A program made the position numbers and the translations under genes. Under the pieces are notes generated by a model. It ran no database searches, was not told where the DNA came from, and worked only from the letters and a program-made list of their open reading frames with translations. Of a stretch of 64,000 bases of DNA, positions 1 through 6,868 are shown one piece after another. Origin of the DNA: Promineifilum sp019695075 (GTDB lineage Bacteria; Chloroflexota; Anaerolineae; Promineifilales; Promineifilaceae); NCBI GenBank assembly GCA_026129185.1, contig JAHCIO010000001.1, positions 1 to 64,000 of the forward strand, written 5' to 3'. The first letter of the stretch is position 1. Every line of letters starts with the position of its first letter.

Positions 1-636
1 CGCAACGTCCTGGGCGACGTGCAGAGCCTGGCCGAAGCCGCCAGCCGCCTGGCGCAGGAAGAGGACGTCTTCTTCTCGGAGAACTTCCTTCTGCCCCGCC
101 CGCTGCTCAAGGCGCTGACCTCCGATGAGCCGGTTGTCCTTCTCATCGACGAGATCGACCGGGCCGATGTCGAGTTCGAGGCCTTCTTGCTGGAAGTGCT
201 GAGCGACTTCCAGGTGAGCGTGCCCGAACTGGGCACCATCCGCGCCAAGCATCAGCCGATGGTTCTCCTGACCAGCAACAATACCCGCGAACTGAGCGAA
301 GCGCTCAAGCGGCGTTGCCTCTACCTCTACGTCGGCTACCCCAACCTGGATGCGGAACTCGATATCGTGCGTCTGAAAGTGCCCGACCTGCGGCCGGAAC
401 TGGCCCGGCAGGCTGTGGCTGTCGTGCAACAACTGCGCAACATGGACTTGCGCAAAGTCCCCAGCATCAGTGAGACGCTCGACTGGGCGCGCGCCCTGGT
501 GGCCCTCAACGCGCGCGCCATCGACGAGCAGACCATGAACAACACCCTGACTGTGCTCCTGAAGTACGAGGCCGACGTGCAGAAGGCCAAGCGGATGATG
601 GGCAACGGCGGGCGCTCGCGGCCGAGTGGGCGGTAG
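1..636 (+). CDS. MoxR-family AAA+ ATPase (CoxD-like), 5' truncated by window edge
   Basis: The reading frame is open from base 1, so only the last 211 residues are seen; the Walker A region lies before the window. Visible are a Walker B motif (VVLLIDEID, about residues 45-53), the following sensor region with TSNN, and an arginine-rich lid helix (ALKRRCLYLYVGYP), all typical of MoxR ATPases. Family members are chaperone-like ATPases that work with a VWA-domain partner to mature or load metal cofactors, for example CoxD in carbon monoxide dehydrogenase maturation. The CoxE-like gene starts 22 bp downstream, which supports this pairing. The last ten or so residues are a basic Ser/Arg tail. Confidence 0.9.
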   Translation, partial: RNVLGDVQSLAEAASRLAQEEDVFFSENFLLPRPLLKALTSDEPVVLLIDEIDRADVEFEAFLLEVLSDFQVSVPELGTIRAKHQPMVLLTSNNTRELSEALKRRCLYLYVGYPNLDAELDIVRLKVPDLRPELARQAVAVVQQLRNMDLRKVPSISETLDWARALVALNARAIDEQTMNNTLTVLLKYEADVQKAKRMMGNGGRSRPSGR

Positions 637-657
637 ACGTTCATGTGAGGTAAGCAG

Positions 658-2043
658 ATGGACGACCGGATCATTGAGTTTGTGCGCGGGATGCGGGCGG
701 CGGGGGTGCGCGTGTCCATGGCTGAGTCGGTGGACGCCATGCGCGCCGTCGAGGTGCTCGGCATTGCGGACAAGGAGCTTTTCCGCCAGTCGATGCGCGC
801 CACGCTGGTGAAGGAGTCCGACGACTTCGCCGTCTTCGATGAGCTGTTCCCGCTCTACTTCGGCAGCGGCGGCCCGCCCATGCAGAGCGCCACGGAGGAC
901 ATGTCCGAAGACGAGCAGCAGATGCTCCAGGCGGCCCTGCAGGCGCTCAGCGGCCGGCTGCAACAGCTCATGGACTGGCTGACCAGCGGCGAGGGGCCGA
1001 CGAAAGAGGAACTCGAAGAGCTGGCCGAGCGGGCCGGCATCCAGTGGCACAACAACCCCCAGGAGGCGCGCTGGGTCACGCGGCGCATGTTGCAGCAGAT
1101 GGGCATGGCCCACCTGGAGGAGCAACTGCGCGAGCTGATGGAGAAGCTGGCCGAGATGGGCATGAGCCAGGAGGCGATGGAGAAGCTGATGGGCGTCGTC
1201 GAGGCCAACCGCGAGGCGCTGGCCGAGCAGGTCGCCCAGCAGGTCGGCCGCCAGATCGCCGAGCAGCGCGCCAACCGCCCGGAGGAACTCTTTGGCTCTG
1301 ACCTGATGCACAAGCCGTTCGAGAACCTGAGCGACGACGAGGCCAACCTGCTGCGCAAGGAGGTGCAACGGCTGGTGATGCAACTGCGCAGCCGGGCGGC
1401 GCTGCGCCGCAAGCGCGGCAAGGAGGGCAAGTTCGATTCCAAGGGCACCATCCGCGTCAACCAGCGCTATGGCGGTGTGCCCGTGGAGTTGAAGTTCAAG
1501 CGCAAGAAGCTCAAGCCCAGCCTGGTGCTCATCTGCGATGTCTCGCGCTCGATGCTGGCGGTGGCCGAGTTCATGCTGCGCCTGACCTACGAGATGCAAG
1601 ACCAGGTGGCCAAGACGCGCAGCTTTGGCTTCTACGCCGACATGGAGGAGATCAGCCTGACCATCGCCGACAGCCGCGCTTCCGACGCGGTTGACGCGGT
1701 CATGAACACCTTTTACGGCCGCGCGCCGATGCACTACGCCACCGACCTGGGCCACAGCCTGGAGACGTTCCAGGACAACTGGCTCGATGCCATCAATCAC
1801 CGCACGACGGTGGTCATCCTGGGCGATGGTCGCAACAACTACAACTCGCCGCGCCTCGACCTGATCAAGGACTTGCAGCGCCGCTCGCGCCGCCTCATCT
1901 GGCTCAACCCGGAGAACCCGCGCCAGTGGGGCACGGGCGACAGCGACATGCTGGAGTACGCGCCGCTGTGCGATCAGGTCTTCATGGTGCGCAACCTGGC
2001 CCAGTTGTCGGCCGCGGTCGATAAAATGATGGCCGGGGGTTGA
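658..2043 (+). CDS. VWA domain-containing protein, CoxE family
   Basis: A protein of 461 residues. The first 250 residues are charged and helical with Glu/Gln-rich segments. The C-terminal part (about 285-455) is a von Willebrand A domain whose metal-ion site DVSRS follows the strand LVLIC. This matches the CoxE-like family, the usual partner of MoxR/CoxD ATPases in metal-cofactor insertion or protein remodelling. The start ATG follows a GAGG ribosome site. The gene forms an operon with the upstream ATPase. A molybdenum hydroxylase operon occurs at the far end of the window, but nothing here shows that it is the client. Confidence 0.9.
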   Translation: MDDRIIEFVRGMRAAGVRVSMAESVDAMRAVEVLGIADKELFRQSMRATLVKESDDFAVFDELFPLYFGSGGPPMQSATEDMSEDEQQMLQAALQALSGRLQQLMDWLTSGEGPTKEELEELAERAGIQWHNNPQEARWVTRRMLQQMGMAHLEEQLRELMEKLAEMGMSQEAMEKLMGVVEANREALAEQVAQQVGRQIAEQRANRPEELFGSDLMHKPFENLSDDEANLLRKEVQRLVMQLRSRAALRRKRGKEGKFDSKGTIRVNQRYGGVPVELKFKRKKLKPSLVLICDVSRSMLAVAEFMLRLTYEMQDQVAKTRSFGFYADMEEISLTIADSRASDAVDAVMNTFYGRAPMHYATDLGHSLETFQDNWLDAINHRTTVVILGDGRNNYNSPRLDLIKDLQRRSRRLIWLNPENPRQWGTGDSDMLEYAPLCDQVFMVRNLAQLSAAVDKMMAGG

Positions 2044-2063
2044 AAAGCTGGCGCAGCTGGCCG

Positions 2064-2156
2064 AAGCTCACGCAAAGGACGCCAAGGGGGCAAAGGCGCA
2101 AAGAAGAAGCTTTCTTCCTTTGCGCCTTTGCTTCCTTTGCGGCTTTGCGTGAGCTT
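2064..2156. repeat. Imperfect inverted repeat, CACGCAAAGG family
   Basis: The ends AAGCTCACGCAAAG and CTTTGCGTGAGCTT are inverted copies, and the interior is an imperfect palindrome of CAAAGG/CCTTTG words. A related element lies at 58046-58154, and its AACGCAAAG core recurs at the ends of 55460-55574. It lies just after the CoxE-like gene and may act as a transcript-end hairpin. It is non-coding. Confidence 0.8.
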
Positions 2157-2188
2157 TTATTGGTTTTACACTGCCCCCGGTTCTCGTC

Positions 2189-2217
2189 TTGACGGCTCCA
2201 TGTCCCCATGCTATGAT
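2189..2217 (+). promoter_or_regulatory. Sigma70-type promoter for the tyrS leader
   Basis: TTGACG at 2189-2194 and TATGAT at 2212-2217 are separated by exactly 17 bp, close to the sigma70 consensus. Transcription would begin near 2223-2225, only 2-4 nt before the leader ORF ATG at 2227, so the transcript would be essentially leaderless. Confidence 0.75.
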
Positions 2218-2226
2218 CTCGTCATC

Positions 2227-2316
2227 ATGAAACGCATGATCGCCGCTCGCTGGTATTATGCTCGACAACCTGTCCAGGCTGCGCCGTCGGCGCGCTTGAT
2301 GGTTGTCGGTCGTTAA
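2227..2316 (+). CDS. Putative leader peptide with Trp-Tyr-Tyr run (tyrS attenuator)
   Basis: A 29-codon ORF, MKRMIAARWYYARQ..., ends at TAA. It carries tgg-tat-tat at codons 9-11. It starts a few bases after a consensus promoter, is followed by a short GC hairpin (GCGCC-gtc-GGCGC, 2281-2293) and then by an intrinsic terminator at 2343-2370, with tyrS beginning at 2433. This is the architecture of ribosome-mediated attenuation: scarce charged Tyr-tRNA would stall the ribosome at the Tyr pair and favour read-through into the tyrosyl-tRNA synthetase gene. The regulatory role is inferred. No ribosome site is visible, which fits a leaderless start. Confidence 0.6.
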   Translation: MKRMIAARWYYARQPVQAAPSARLMVVGR

Positions 2317-2342
2317 CGGGCGGCGGCAAACCGGATAGCAAG

Positions 2343-2370
2343 AAGACGCGGCTCGCGCCGCGTCTTTTTT
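2343..2370 (+). terminator. Intrinsic terminator / attenuator upstream of tyrS
   Basis: A 10-bp stem AAGACGCGGC / GCCGCGTCTT with loop TCGC is followed by further T residues (a run of six T, 2365-2370). It lies between the leader ORF and tyrS in the sense direction. The segment GCGCGCTT at 2290-2297 could pair with the 5' arm (one bulge) and act as an antiterminator; that alternative fold is a guess. Confidence 0.75.
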
Positions 2371-2432
2371 GTTGATGCTTGACGGGCCTGCTGAGGTCGG
2401 TCAGGGCTGGGCACAAGGCACAGGAGACAACT

Positions 2433-3719
2433 ATGGCGACGACAATCATCGATGAACTGCGCTGGCGCGGGCTGGTGTATGACAAGACCGACGGCGTCGA
2501 CGAGCTGGTAGCGCAACGCAAGATCACCCTCTACAACGGCTTCGACCCGACGGCCGACTCGCTCCACATCGGCAACCTCGTGCCGCTGATGCAACTCGCC
2601 CGCTGGCAGCGCTATGGCCACACGCCCATCGCTCTGGCCGGCGGCGGCACGGGCATGATCGGCGACCCCAGCGGCCGGAGCACCGAGCGCAATCTGATGA
2701 CGCTGGAGGCCATCGACGCCAACGTGGAGCAGATCAAGGTCCAACTGGCCAGCATCCTCGACTTCGAGGTGAAGAGCAACCCGGCGCGGGTGATCAACAA
2801 CGCCGACTGGCTGCGGCGGCTGATGCTGACCGACTTCCTGCGCGACACGGGCAAGCACTTCACCGTCAACTACATGCTGGCCAAGGATTCGGTCAAGTCG
2901 CGCATGGAGCGCGAGGACAGCGGCATCTCCTACACCGAATTCACCTACATGCTCTTGCAGGCCTACGACTTCCTGCACCTGTTCGAGCACGAGAACTGCC
3001 AGTTGCAGGCGGGCGGCAGCGACCAGTGGGGCAATATCACCGCCGGCGTGGAGCTGATCCGCCGGGCGCGCGGCCAGAAGGCGCACGCGCTGGTCTACCC
3101 GCTGCTGTTGCGGGCCGACGGCAGCAAGTTCGGCAAGACGGCCGAGGGCGACAGCGTCTGGCTCAGCCCGGCGCGCACGTCGCCCTACCGCTTTTACCAA
3201 TACTGGTTCAACACCGACGATGCCGACGTGGGCATGTACCTGCGCTACTTCACCTGGCTGACGCAGGCGGAGATGGCCGAGTTGGAGCAGCTGACCGCGG
3301 CCCAACCGGAGCGGCGCGAGGCGCAGCGGCGGCTGGCCCGCGAGGTGACGCGCATGATCCACGGCGAGACGGGCCTGGCGCGGGCCGAGGCGGCGACGCA
3401 GGCGCTCTTTGGCGGCGACATCAGCGGGCTGGACGCGGCCGACATCGAGGACATTTTCGCCGAGGTGCCGTCGAGCGCGGTGACGCGCGCGGCGCTGAGC
3501 GATGGCGGCGTGGCCGTGGTCGATCTGCTGGTGGGCAGCGGCCTGGCCACCTCCAAGGCCGACGCCCGCCGCAAGATCCAGGGCGGCGGCATCTACCTCA
3601 ACAACCAGCGCGTCGCCGACGCGGCGGCCGCAGCCACGGCTGACGATGCCATCGACGGCCGCTTCCTCGTCCTGCGGCAGGGGCGGCGGCAGTACTGTTT
3701 GGTGCGAGTTAGGTTCTAG
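2433..3719 (+). CDS. tyrS: Tyrosine--tRNA ligase
   Basis: A class I aminoacyl-tRNA synthetase of 428 residues that charges tRNA-Tyr. The HIGH-type motif appears as HIGN (about 46-49) and the KMSKS-type loop as KFGKT (about 232-236), the form seen in Escherichia coli-type TyrRS. A C-terminal S4 RNA-binding domain covers about 360-420 (SGLATSKADARRKIQGGGIY). The start is the ATG after an AGGAGA ribosome site; an in-frame upstream codon at 2379 lies in the leader region. The TAG stop is also the first three bases of the palindrome 3717-3766. Expression is probably controlled by the upstream attenuator. Confidence 0.97.
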   Translation: MATTIIDELRWRGLVYDKTDGVDELVAQRKITLYNGFDPTADSLHIGNLVPLMQLARWQRYGHTPIALAGGGTGMIGDPSGRSTERNLMTLEAIDANVEQIKVQLASILDFEVKSNPARVINNADWLRRLMLTDFLRDTGKHFTVNYMLAKDSVKSRMEREDSGISYTEFTYMLLQAYDFLHLFEHENCQLQAGGSDQWGNITAGVELIRRARGQKAHALVYPLLLRADGSKFGKTAEGDSVWLSPARTSPYRFYQYWFNTDDADVGMYLRYFTWLTQAEMAELEQLTAAQPERREAQRRLAREVTRMIHGETGLARAEAATQALFGGDISGLDAADIEDIFAEVPSSAVTRAALSDGGVAVVDLLVGSGLATSKADARRKIQGGGIYLNNQRVADAAAAATADDAIDGRFLVLRQGRRQYCLVRVRF

Positions 3720-3766
3720 GGATTAGGGGCTAGGGAAGAGCGCTCTTCCCTAGTCCCTAATCCCTA
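3717..3766. repeat. 50-bp palindrome supplying both convergent stop codons
   Basis: Two 25-base arms (TAGGGATTAGGGGC... and its inverse) differ at one position and have no loop. The first three bases are the TAG stop of tyrS and the last three are the TAG stop of thpR on the other strand. It probably acts as a bidirectional terminator between the convergent genes. A related TAGGGATTAGGGG element lies at 54823-54898. Confidence 0.85.
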
Positions 3767-4333
3767 CCCCCGAATCCCTAACTCCGCCACGTGCCGCACC
3801 GTGTAAACCGGCCCTTCCGGCCGCAGTTGGCTTTCGATGAGGTGGACGGCGGTCACGGGTACGTCCAGCGCGGGGACGGCGGCCGACCAGTCGATCGCCT
3901 GCGCCGCGCGTTCGTCCTTGACCCGGCCGAGGGTCAGGTGGGCGCGGAAGGGTTTGTCCTCCGGCGGCAGGCCGAGCGCGCTGAGAGCGGCGTTGAGGTC
4001 GGCCACGAGCGCCGCCAGCGCCGCCTCCTCCCCGCCCAACCCCACCCAGACGACGCGCGGCCGGCGGGCGTTGGGGAAGCCGCCGGCGGCCGTCAGCCGC
4101 AAGGCGAAGGGGGAATGTCGCCCGGTCACGTCGTCGAGCACGGCGGCGAGGGCCGGCAGGCGGCCGGCCGGCGTGTCGCCCAGGAAGCGCAGCGTCAGGT
4201 GCATCTGCTCCGGCCGCACCCAACGCACGGCCCCGCGCGGCAGACCGTCCGCCAGCGCCGCGGCCACGTCACTCAGGGCGCGCTTGACCTCGGCGGGCAG
4301 GTTGATGGCGATAAAGGCGCGAATGGTGATCAT
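3764..4333 (-). CDS. thpR: RNA 2',3'-cyclic phosphodiesterase (ThpR/LigT)
   Basis: A 189-residue protein of the 2H phosphoesterase superfamily. Both HxT catalytic motifs are present: HLTLRFLG (His 45) and HLTLGRV (His 132). Family members open 2',3'-cyclic phosphates on RNA to 2'-phosphates and can act in tRNA end repair. The N-terminus MITIRAFIAINLP is typical. A TACAAT box on the minus strand (4343-4348) sits 9 nt before the ATG, so the mRNA may be nearly leaderless. It is convergent with tyrS and divergent from the TIR-FGE gene. Confidence 0.93.
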   Translation of the reverse strand: MITIRAFIAINLPAEVKRALSDVAAALADGLPRGAVRWVRPEQMHLTLRFLGDTPAGRLPALAAVLDDVTGRHSPFALRLTAAGGFPNARRPRVVWVGLGGEEAALAALVADLNAALSALGLPPEDKPFRAHLTLGRVKDERAAQAIDWSAAVPALDVPVTAVHLIESQLRPEGPVYTVRHVAELGIRG

Positions 4334-4342
4334 GCGTCTTCT

Positions 4343-4348
4343 ATTGTA
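4343..4348 (-). promoter_or_regulatory. -10 box for thpR
   Basis: TACAAT on the minus strand, 9 nt before the thpR ATG. No clear -35 is seen; that region is occupied by a palindrome. Confidence 0.4.
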
Positions 4349-4401
4349 GAGCGATTTGGCAAATCGCTCTTATTGTGGGGCGATTTGCCAGATCGCCCTA
4401 C
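4346..4401. repeat. Pair of inverted REP-like hairpins
   Basis: GTAGAGCGATTTG...CAAATCGCTCT (4346-4370) is followed by an inverted relative, whose minus strand begins GTAGGGCGATCTGGC (4377-4401). Each has an 11-bp or near stem, and the pair is head-to-head like a BIME. The GTAG foot is the signature of REP elements moved by RAYT transposases. They lie in the thpR / TIR-FGE intergenic region. Confidence 0.7.
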
Positions 4402-4418
4402 AGGTCGCCCGTGAGGCG

Positions 4419-4447
4419 TTGCCGCTCACGGCCGCCCGCGCTATCAT
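4419..4447 (+). promoter_or_regulatory. Promoter of the TIR-FGE gene
   Basis: TTGCCG at 4419-4424 and TATCAT at 4442-4447 are separated by 17 bp. The predicted start of transcription lies about 10 nt before the ATG at 4465. Confidence 0.6.
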
Positions 4448-4464
4448 TTTGTCAGCCGGTAGCC

Positions 4465-6402
4465 ATGACGATCGATAACGCCGCCCTGCGCCAGTTCATC
4501 CTCCAATCCTTCAGCGATGAGGAGTTGGAGACGCTGTGCTTCGACTACTTCCCCGAAGTCCAACAAAACTTCACCGGCGGGATGACCAAGAACCGCAAGG
4601 CATTGCTGCTGATCGGCTACTGCGAGACGCGCGGCCGATTGGCCGACCTCTACGGCGCGTTGGTGCGGGAGCGAGAGACAGGGTGGAACCGGGCGTTTGG
4701 GACCGCGCCGGTAGAGAAACCGAGTTTCTCAGAAGAAACTCGGTTTCTAGGGATGCGCGACCCACGCCAGGTCTTCCTCAGCCACGCCACGGCCGACGCC
4801 ACCTTCGCCCACCGTTTGGCCGGCGACTTGCGCGCCGAGGGCTGGGGCGTGTGGATCGCGCCGGAGAGCATCCGGCCGGGCGAGAAGTGGGTCGAGGCCA
4901 TCAGCCGCGGCCTGGAGACGAGCGGCGTCTTTGTCGTCGTGCTGACGCCGGCGGCCGTTGGCTCGCGCTGGGTGCGCACGGAGACGAACGCCGCCCTGGC
5001 GTTGGAGCACCGCGACCTGCTGTGCTTACTGCCGCTCGATGTCGCTGCGTGCGATGTGCCCCTGCTGTGGAGCGGCTACCAGTTCACATCGTTTCGACGG
5101 AGCTATGAGGCCGGTCTGGCCGATCTGTTGGGGTTGCTGGACGGCGAATCGGCTGCGCCCATCTCTACGCCCGACGCGAAACACGTTCCCGATGTAGAGA
5201 CGGGTCGCCGACCCGTCTCTACCCCATCCGATACGAAACCCGCCCCCCGCGAACGACACGTCAAGGAAGAGCAATGGCGGCAATTGCAGGCGCTGGCCCA
5301 CGAAATCGCCGCGGCGCTGGGCCGGCAGAGCGGCGACGACGAACTGCGCGAGGTCTACCGGCGCTTCAACCGGCAGTTCGGCCTGACGACGTACAAGAAG
5401 CTGCCGCGGCGGCGGTTCGCCGAGGGGCTGGCTTTTCTCACAGGCTGGCGCGACGAGGTGATGGCCGCCGCGCCCGTAGAGACGGGTCGCCGACCCGTCT
5501 CTACGCCCGACGCGGAACCCACCCCCCACGTAGAGACGGGTCGCCGACCCGTCTCACCCTCGCCGCATAATTCGTCCGCGGAGACGGCGGAGATCGCGGA
5601 GACCGCGGAGACGGGTCGCCGACCCGTCTCTACAACGTCGCCCGACCGCCGCATCCACGAAAAGACCAGCATCGAACTCATCCGCATTCCCGCCGGGCCG
5701 TTTCTCTACGGCTCGACTGATGACGACGAGTTGGCGTTTAAGGACCAGAAGCCGCAGCGAGTCGTAGACCTGCCCGAGTTCTGGATCGGTCGCACGCCCA
5801 TTACCAATGCTCAGTTTGCCCGCTTTGTGGCGGCGACGGACTATCGAACGAGTACCCAGCTTCGCGGTGGGCGGTGGGCGCAATTGGGCAATGAAAAGGG
5901 GCGCGAGGTCGTGGGCATTGATTGGCAACATCCGCAAGGGCCTGGGTCTTCGCTGGCGGGCAAGGATGATCATCCTGTTACCTTCATTAGTTGGTACGAC
6001 GCGCAGGCGTTCTGCGACTGGGCGAGGTTGGCGTTGCCACAACAGGAACAATGGGAAAAGGCGGCGCGAGGGACGGACGGCCGTCTCTGGCCCTGGGGCA
6101 ACGAGCCACCCACAGACGAACGCTGCAACTTCGATAGCCATGACACGACGCCAGTGGGCTTATTCTCGCCGCAGGGCGATAGCCCCTATGGTTGTGTAGA
6201 CATGATCGGAAACGTGTGGGAGTGGACGGCTTCGGTTCTGTGGCGATGGCCACCCATTCGGTACGGGTTGCGTGGCGGAGCTTACTACAACGATATGGCC
6301 TTCGTCCTCAATCCAGCCTATCGATGGGATAGCGAGCCGGAGGACGGCGGGCAGGGGTATGGCTTCCGGGTGATCGAGCGGGTCGCCGATGGTGACTTCT
6401 GA
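4465..6402 (+). CDS. EAD-like / TIR / FGE-fold conflict-system protein
   Basis: A 645-residue multidomain protein. Residues 1-80 resemble an effector-associated (death-like) adaptor domain (LRQFILQSFSDEELETLC). Residues 96-230 are a TIR domain (VFLSHATADATFAHRLAGDL) with the conserved Glu in SRWVRTE, the NADase catalytic position. Residues 267-334 are a helical module. Residues 401-642 have the formylglycine-generating enzyme (sulfatase-modifying) fold (GNVWEW, RGGAYYND), but the catalytic cysteine pair is absent, so it is probably a binding module. EAD/TIR combinations are known from predicted bacterial immunity networks. Inserted palindromes encode the domain-junction peptides (VETGRRPVSTP). 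The ATG at 4465 fits the promoter and the start of the adaptor domain. Confidence 0.85.
   Translation: MTIDNAALRQFILQSFSDEELETLCFDYFPEVQQNFTGGMTKNRKALLLIGYCETRGRLADLYGALVRERETGWNRAFGTAPVEKPSFSEETRFLGMRDPRQVFLSHATADATFAHRLAGDLRAEGWGVWIAPESIRPGEKWVEAISRGLETSGVFVVVLTPAAVGSRWVRTETNAALALEHRDLLCLLPLDVAACDVPLLWSGYQFTSFRRSYEAGLADLLGLLDGESAAPISTPDAKHVPDVETGRRPVSTPSDTKPAPRERHVKEEQWRQLQALAHEIAAALGRQSGDDELREVYRRFNRQFGLTTYKKLPRRRFAEGLAFLTGWRDEVMAAAPVETGRRPVSTPDAEPTPHVETGRRPVSPSPHNSSAETAEIAETAETGRRPVSTTSPDRRIHEKTSIELIRIPAGPFLYGSTDDDELAFKDQKPQRVVDLPEFWIGRTPITNAQFARFVAATDYRTSTQLRGGRWAQLGNEKGREVVGIDWQHPQGPGSSLAGKDDHPVTFISWYDAQAFCDWARLALPQQEQWEKAARGTDGRLWPWGNEPPTDERCNFDSHDTTPVGLFSPQGDSPYGCVDMIGNVWEWTASVLWRWPPIRYGLRGGAYYNDMAFVLNPAYRWDSEPEDGGQGYGFRVIERVADGDF
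4711..4750. repeat. GTAG-headed palindrome inside the TIR-FGE gene (copy at EAD/TIR junction)
   Basis: After GTAG come perfect 15-bp arms, AGAAACCGAGTTTCT (4715-4729) and AGAAACTCGGTTTCT (4734-4748), around loop CAGA. It is read in frame as residues 83-95 (VEKPSFSEETRFL), exactly between the adaptor and TIR domains. Confidence 0.85.
5194..5222. repeat. In-frame 29-bp REP-like palindrome, copy 1
   Basis: GTAGAGACGGGTC, GCC, GACCCGTCTCTAC: 13-bp perfect arms with a 3-nt loop, starting GTAG and ending CTAC. It encodes VETGRRPVST in the linker after the TIR domain. Confidence 0.9.
5476..5504. repeat. In-frame 29-bp REP-like palindrome, copy 2
   Basis: Identical in arms and loop to the copy at 5194-5222 and in the same frame, so it encodes the same VETGRRPVST peptide after the helical module. 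Confidence 0.9.
5530..5556. repeat. In-frame REP-like palindrome, copy 3 (decayed 3' foot)
   Basis: Begins GTAGAGACGGGTC like the other copies, but the terminal CTCTAC foot is altered to CTCACC. It is in the same reading frame. Confidence 0.85.
5608..5633. repeat. In-frame REP-like palindrome, copy 4 (decayed 5' foot)
   Basis: GAGACGGGTC, GCC, GACCCGTCTCTAC: the 5' GTA is missing but the rest is intact. It is in frame (ETGRRPVST) just before the FGE-fold domain. Confidence 0.85.
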
Positions 6403-6438
6403 ATTCTGGCTTCTGAATCTTCTGCTTTCGGCGGGGGT

Positions 6439-6458
6439 CTGGGGGCGGCAGCCCCCAG
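6439..6458. terminator. GC hairpin between convergent genes
   Basis: CTGGGGGC, GGCA, GCCCCCAG forms an 8-bp perfect stem between the TIR-FGE stop and the HEPN gene stop. There is no T-tract, so termination activity is uncertain. Confidence 0.4.
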
Positions 6459-6475
6459 CGGCCGGGGGAAGGGGG

Positions 6476-6868
6476 CTAGGCCGGTGAGGGGGAGCGGCCG
6501 GCGAAGTATTGCCGGGCGAAGGTGACCATTTCGCGGGCGCGGTCGATCTGCAATTGGGCCTCGCCCGCTGTAAGCGGATCGCCTCGGTAGTCGGCCAGCA
6601 ACCGTGCCGTCTGGCCGTCGATCAGGTAGCGGTGAAAGATCTGGGGCACGATCCCGACTTTCGCCACGTCACGACCGAAAGCGCTGACCACCCCGGCATG
6701 TTTGCGGTACTCCTGCCCTTGTTGGAGCAGGAACGCCTCGGCCACATAAAACATGGCATAGTAGGCGCGTGACGCTGCAATCCCCGGATAGCCACCCAAC
6801 AAAAGCAGTTCGGCTGCATCCAGGCTGTCGGTTGCTGCGTTCAAATACCCTTCGATCGTAAGAGTCAT
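6476..6868 (-). CDS. HEPN domain protein (UPF0332-like), partner of MNT
   Basis: A 130-residue all-helical protein with the HEPN pattern SRAYYAMFYVAEAFLL and the family segment YRKHAGVV. It overlaps the upstream nucleotidyltransferase gene by 4 bp (ATGA), the standard arrangement of MNT-HEPN toxin-antitoxin-like pairs. The RX4-6H RNase motif of HepT-type toxins is absent: no arginine lies 4-6 residues before either histidine. It may therefore be a non-nucleolytic HEPN of the HI0074 type that binds a substrate for its partner. Toxin activity is not supported from the sequence. Confidence 0.8.
   Translation of the reverse strand: MTLTIEGYLNAATDSLDAAELLLLGGYPGIAASRAYYAMFYVAEAFLLQQGQEYRKHAGVVSAFGRDVAKVGIVPQIFHRYLIDGQTARLLADYRGDPLTAGEAQLQIDRAREMVTFARQYFAGRSPSPA

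Noticed and set aside
2227..2432. T-box riboswitch before tyrS
   Set aside because: No T-box sequence (AGGGTGG...ACCGCG type), no Stem I motifs and no specifier loop; the region holds a coding leader and a plain terminator.
4465..6402. Split or frameshifted gene, given repeated peptide units
   Set aside because: One open frame runs from ATG to stop, and all inserts preserve it. The repeated peptides come from the palindromes.
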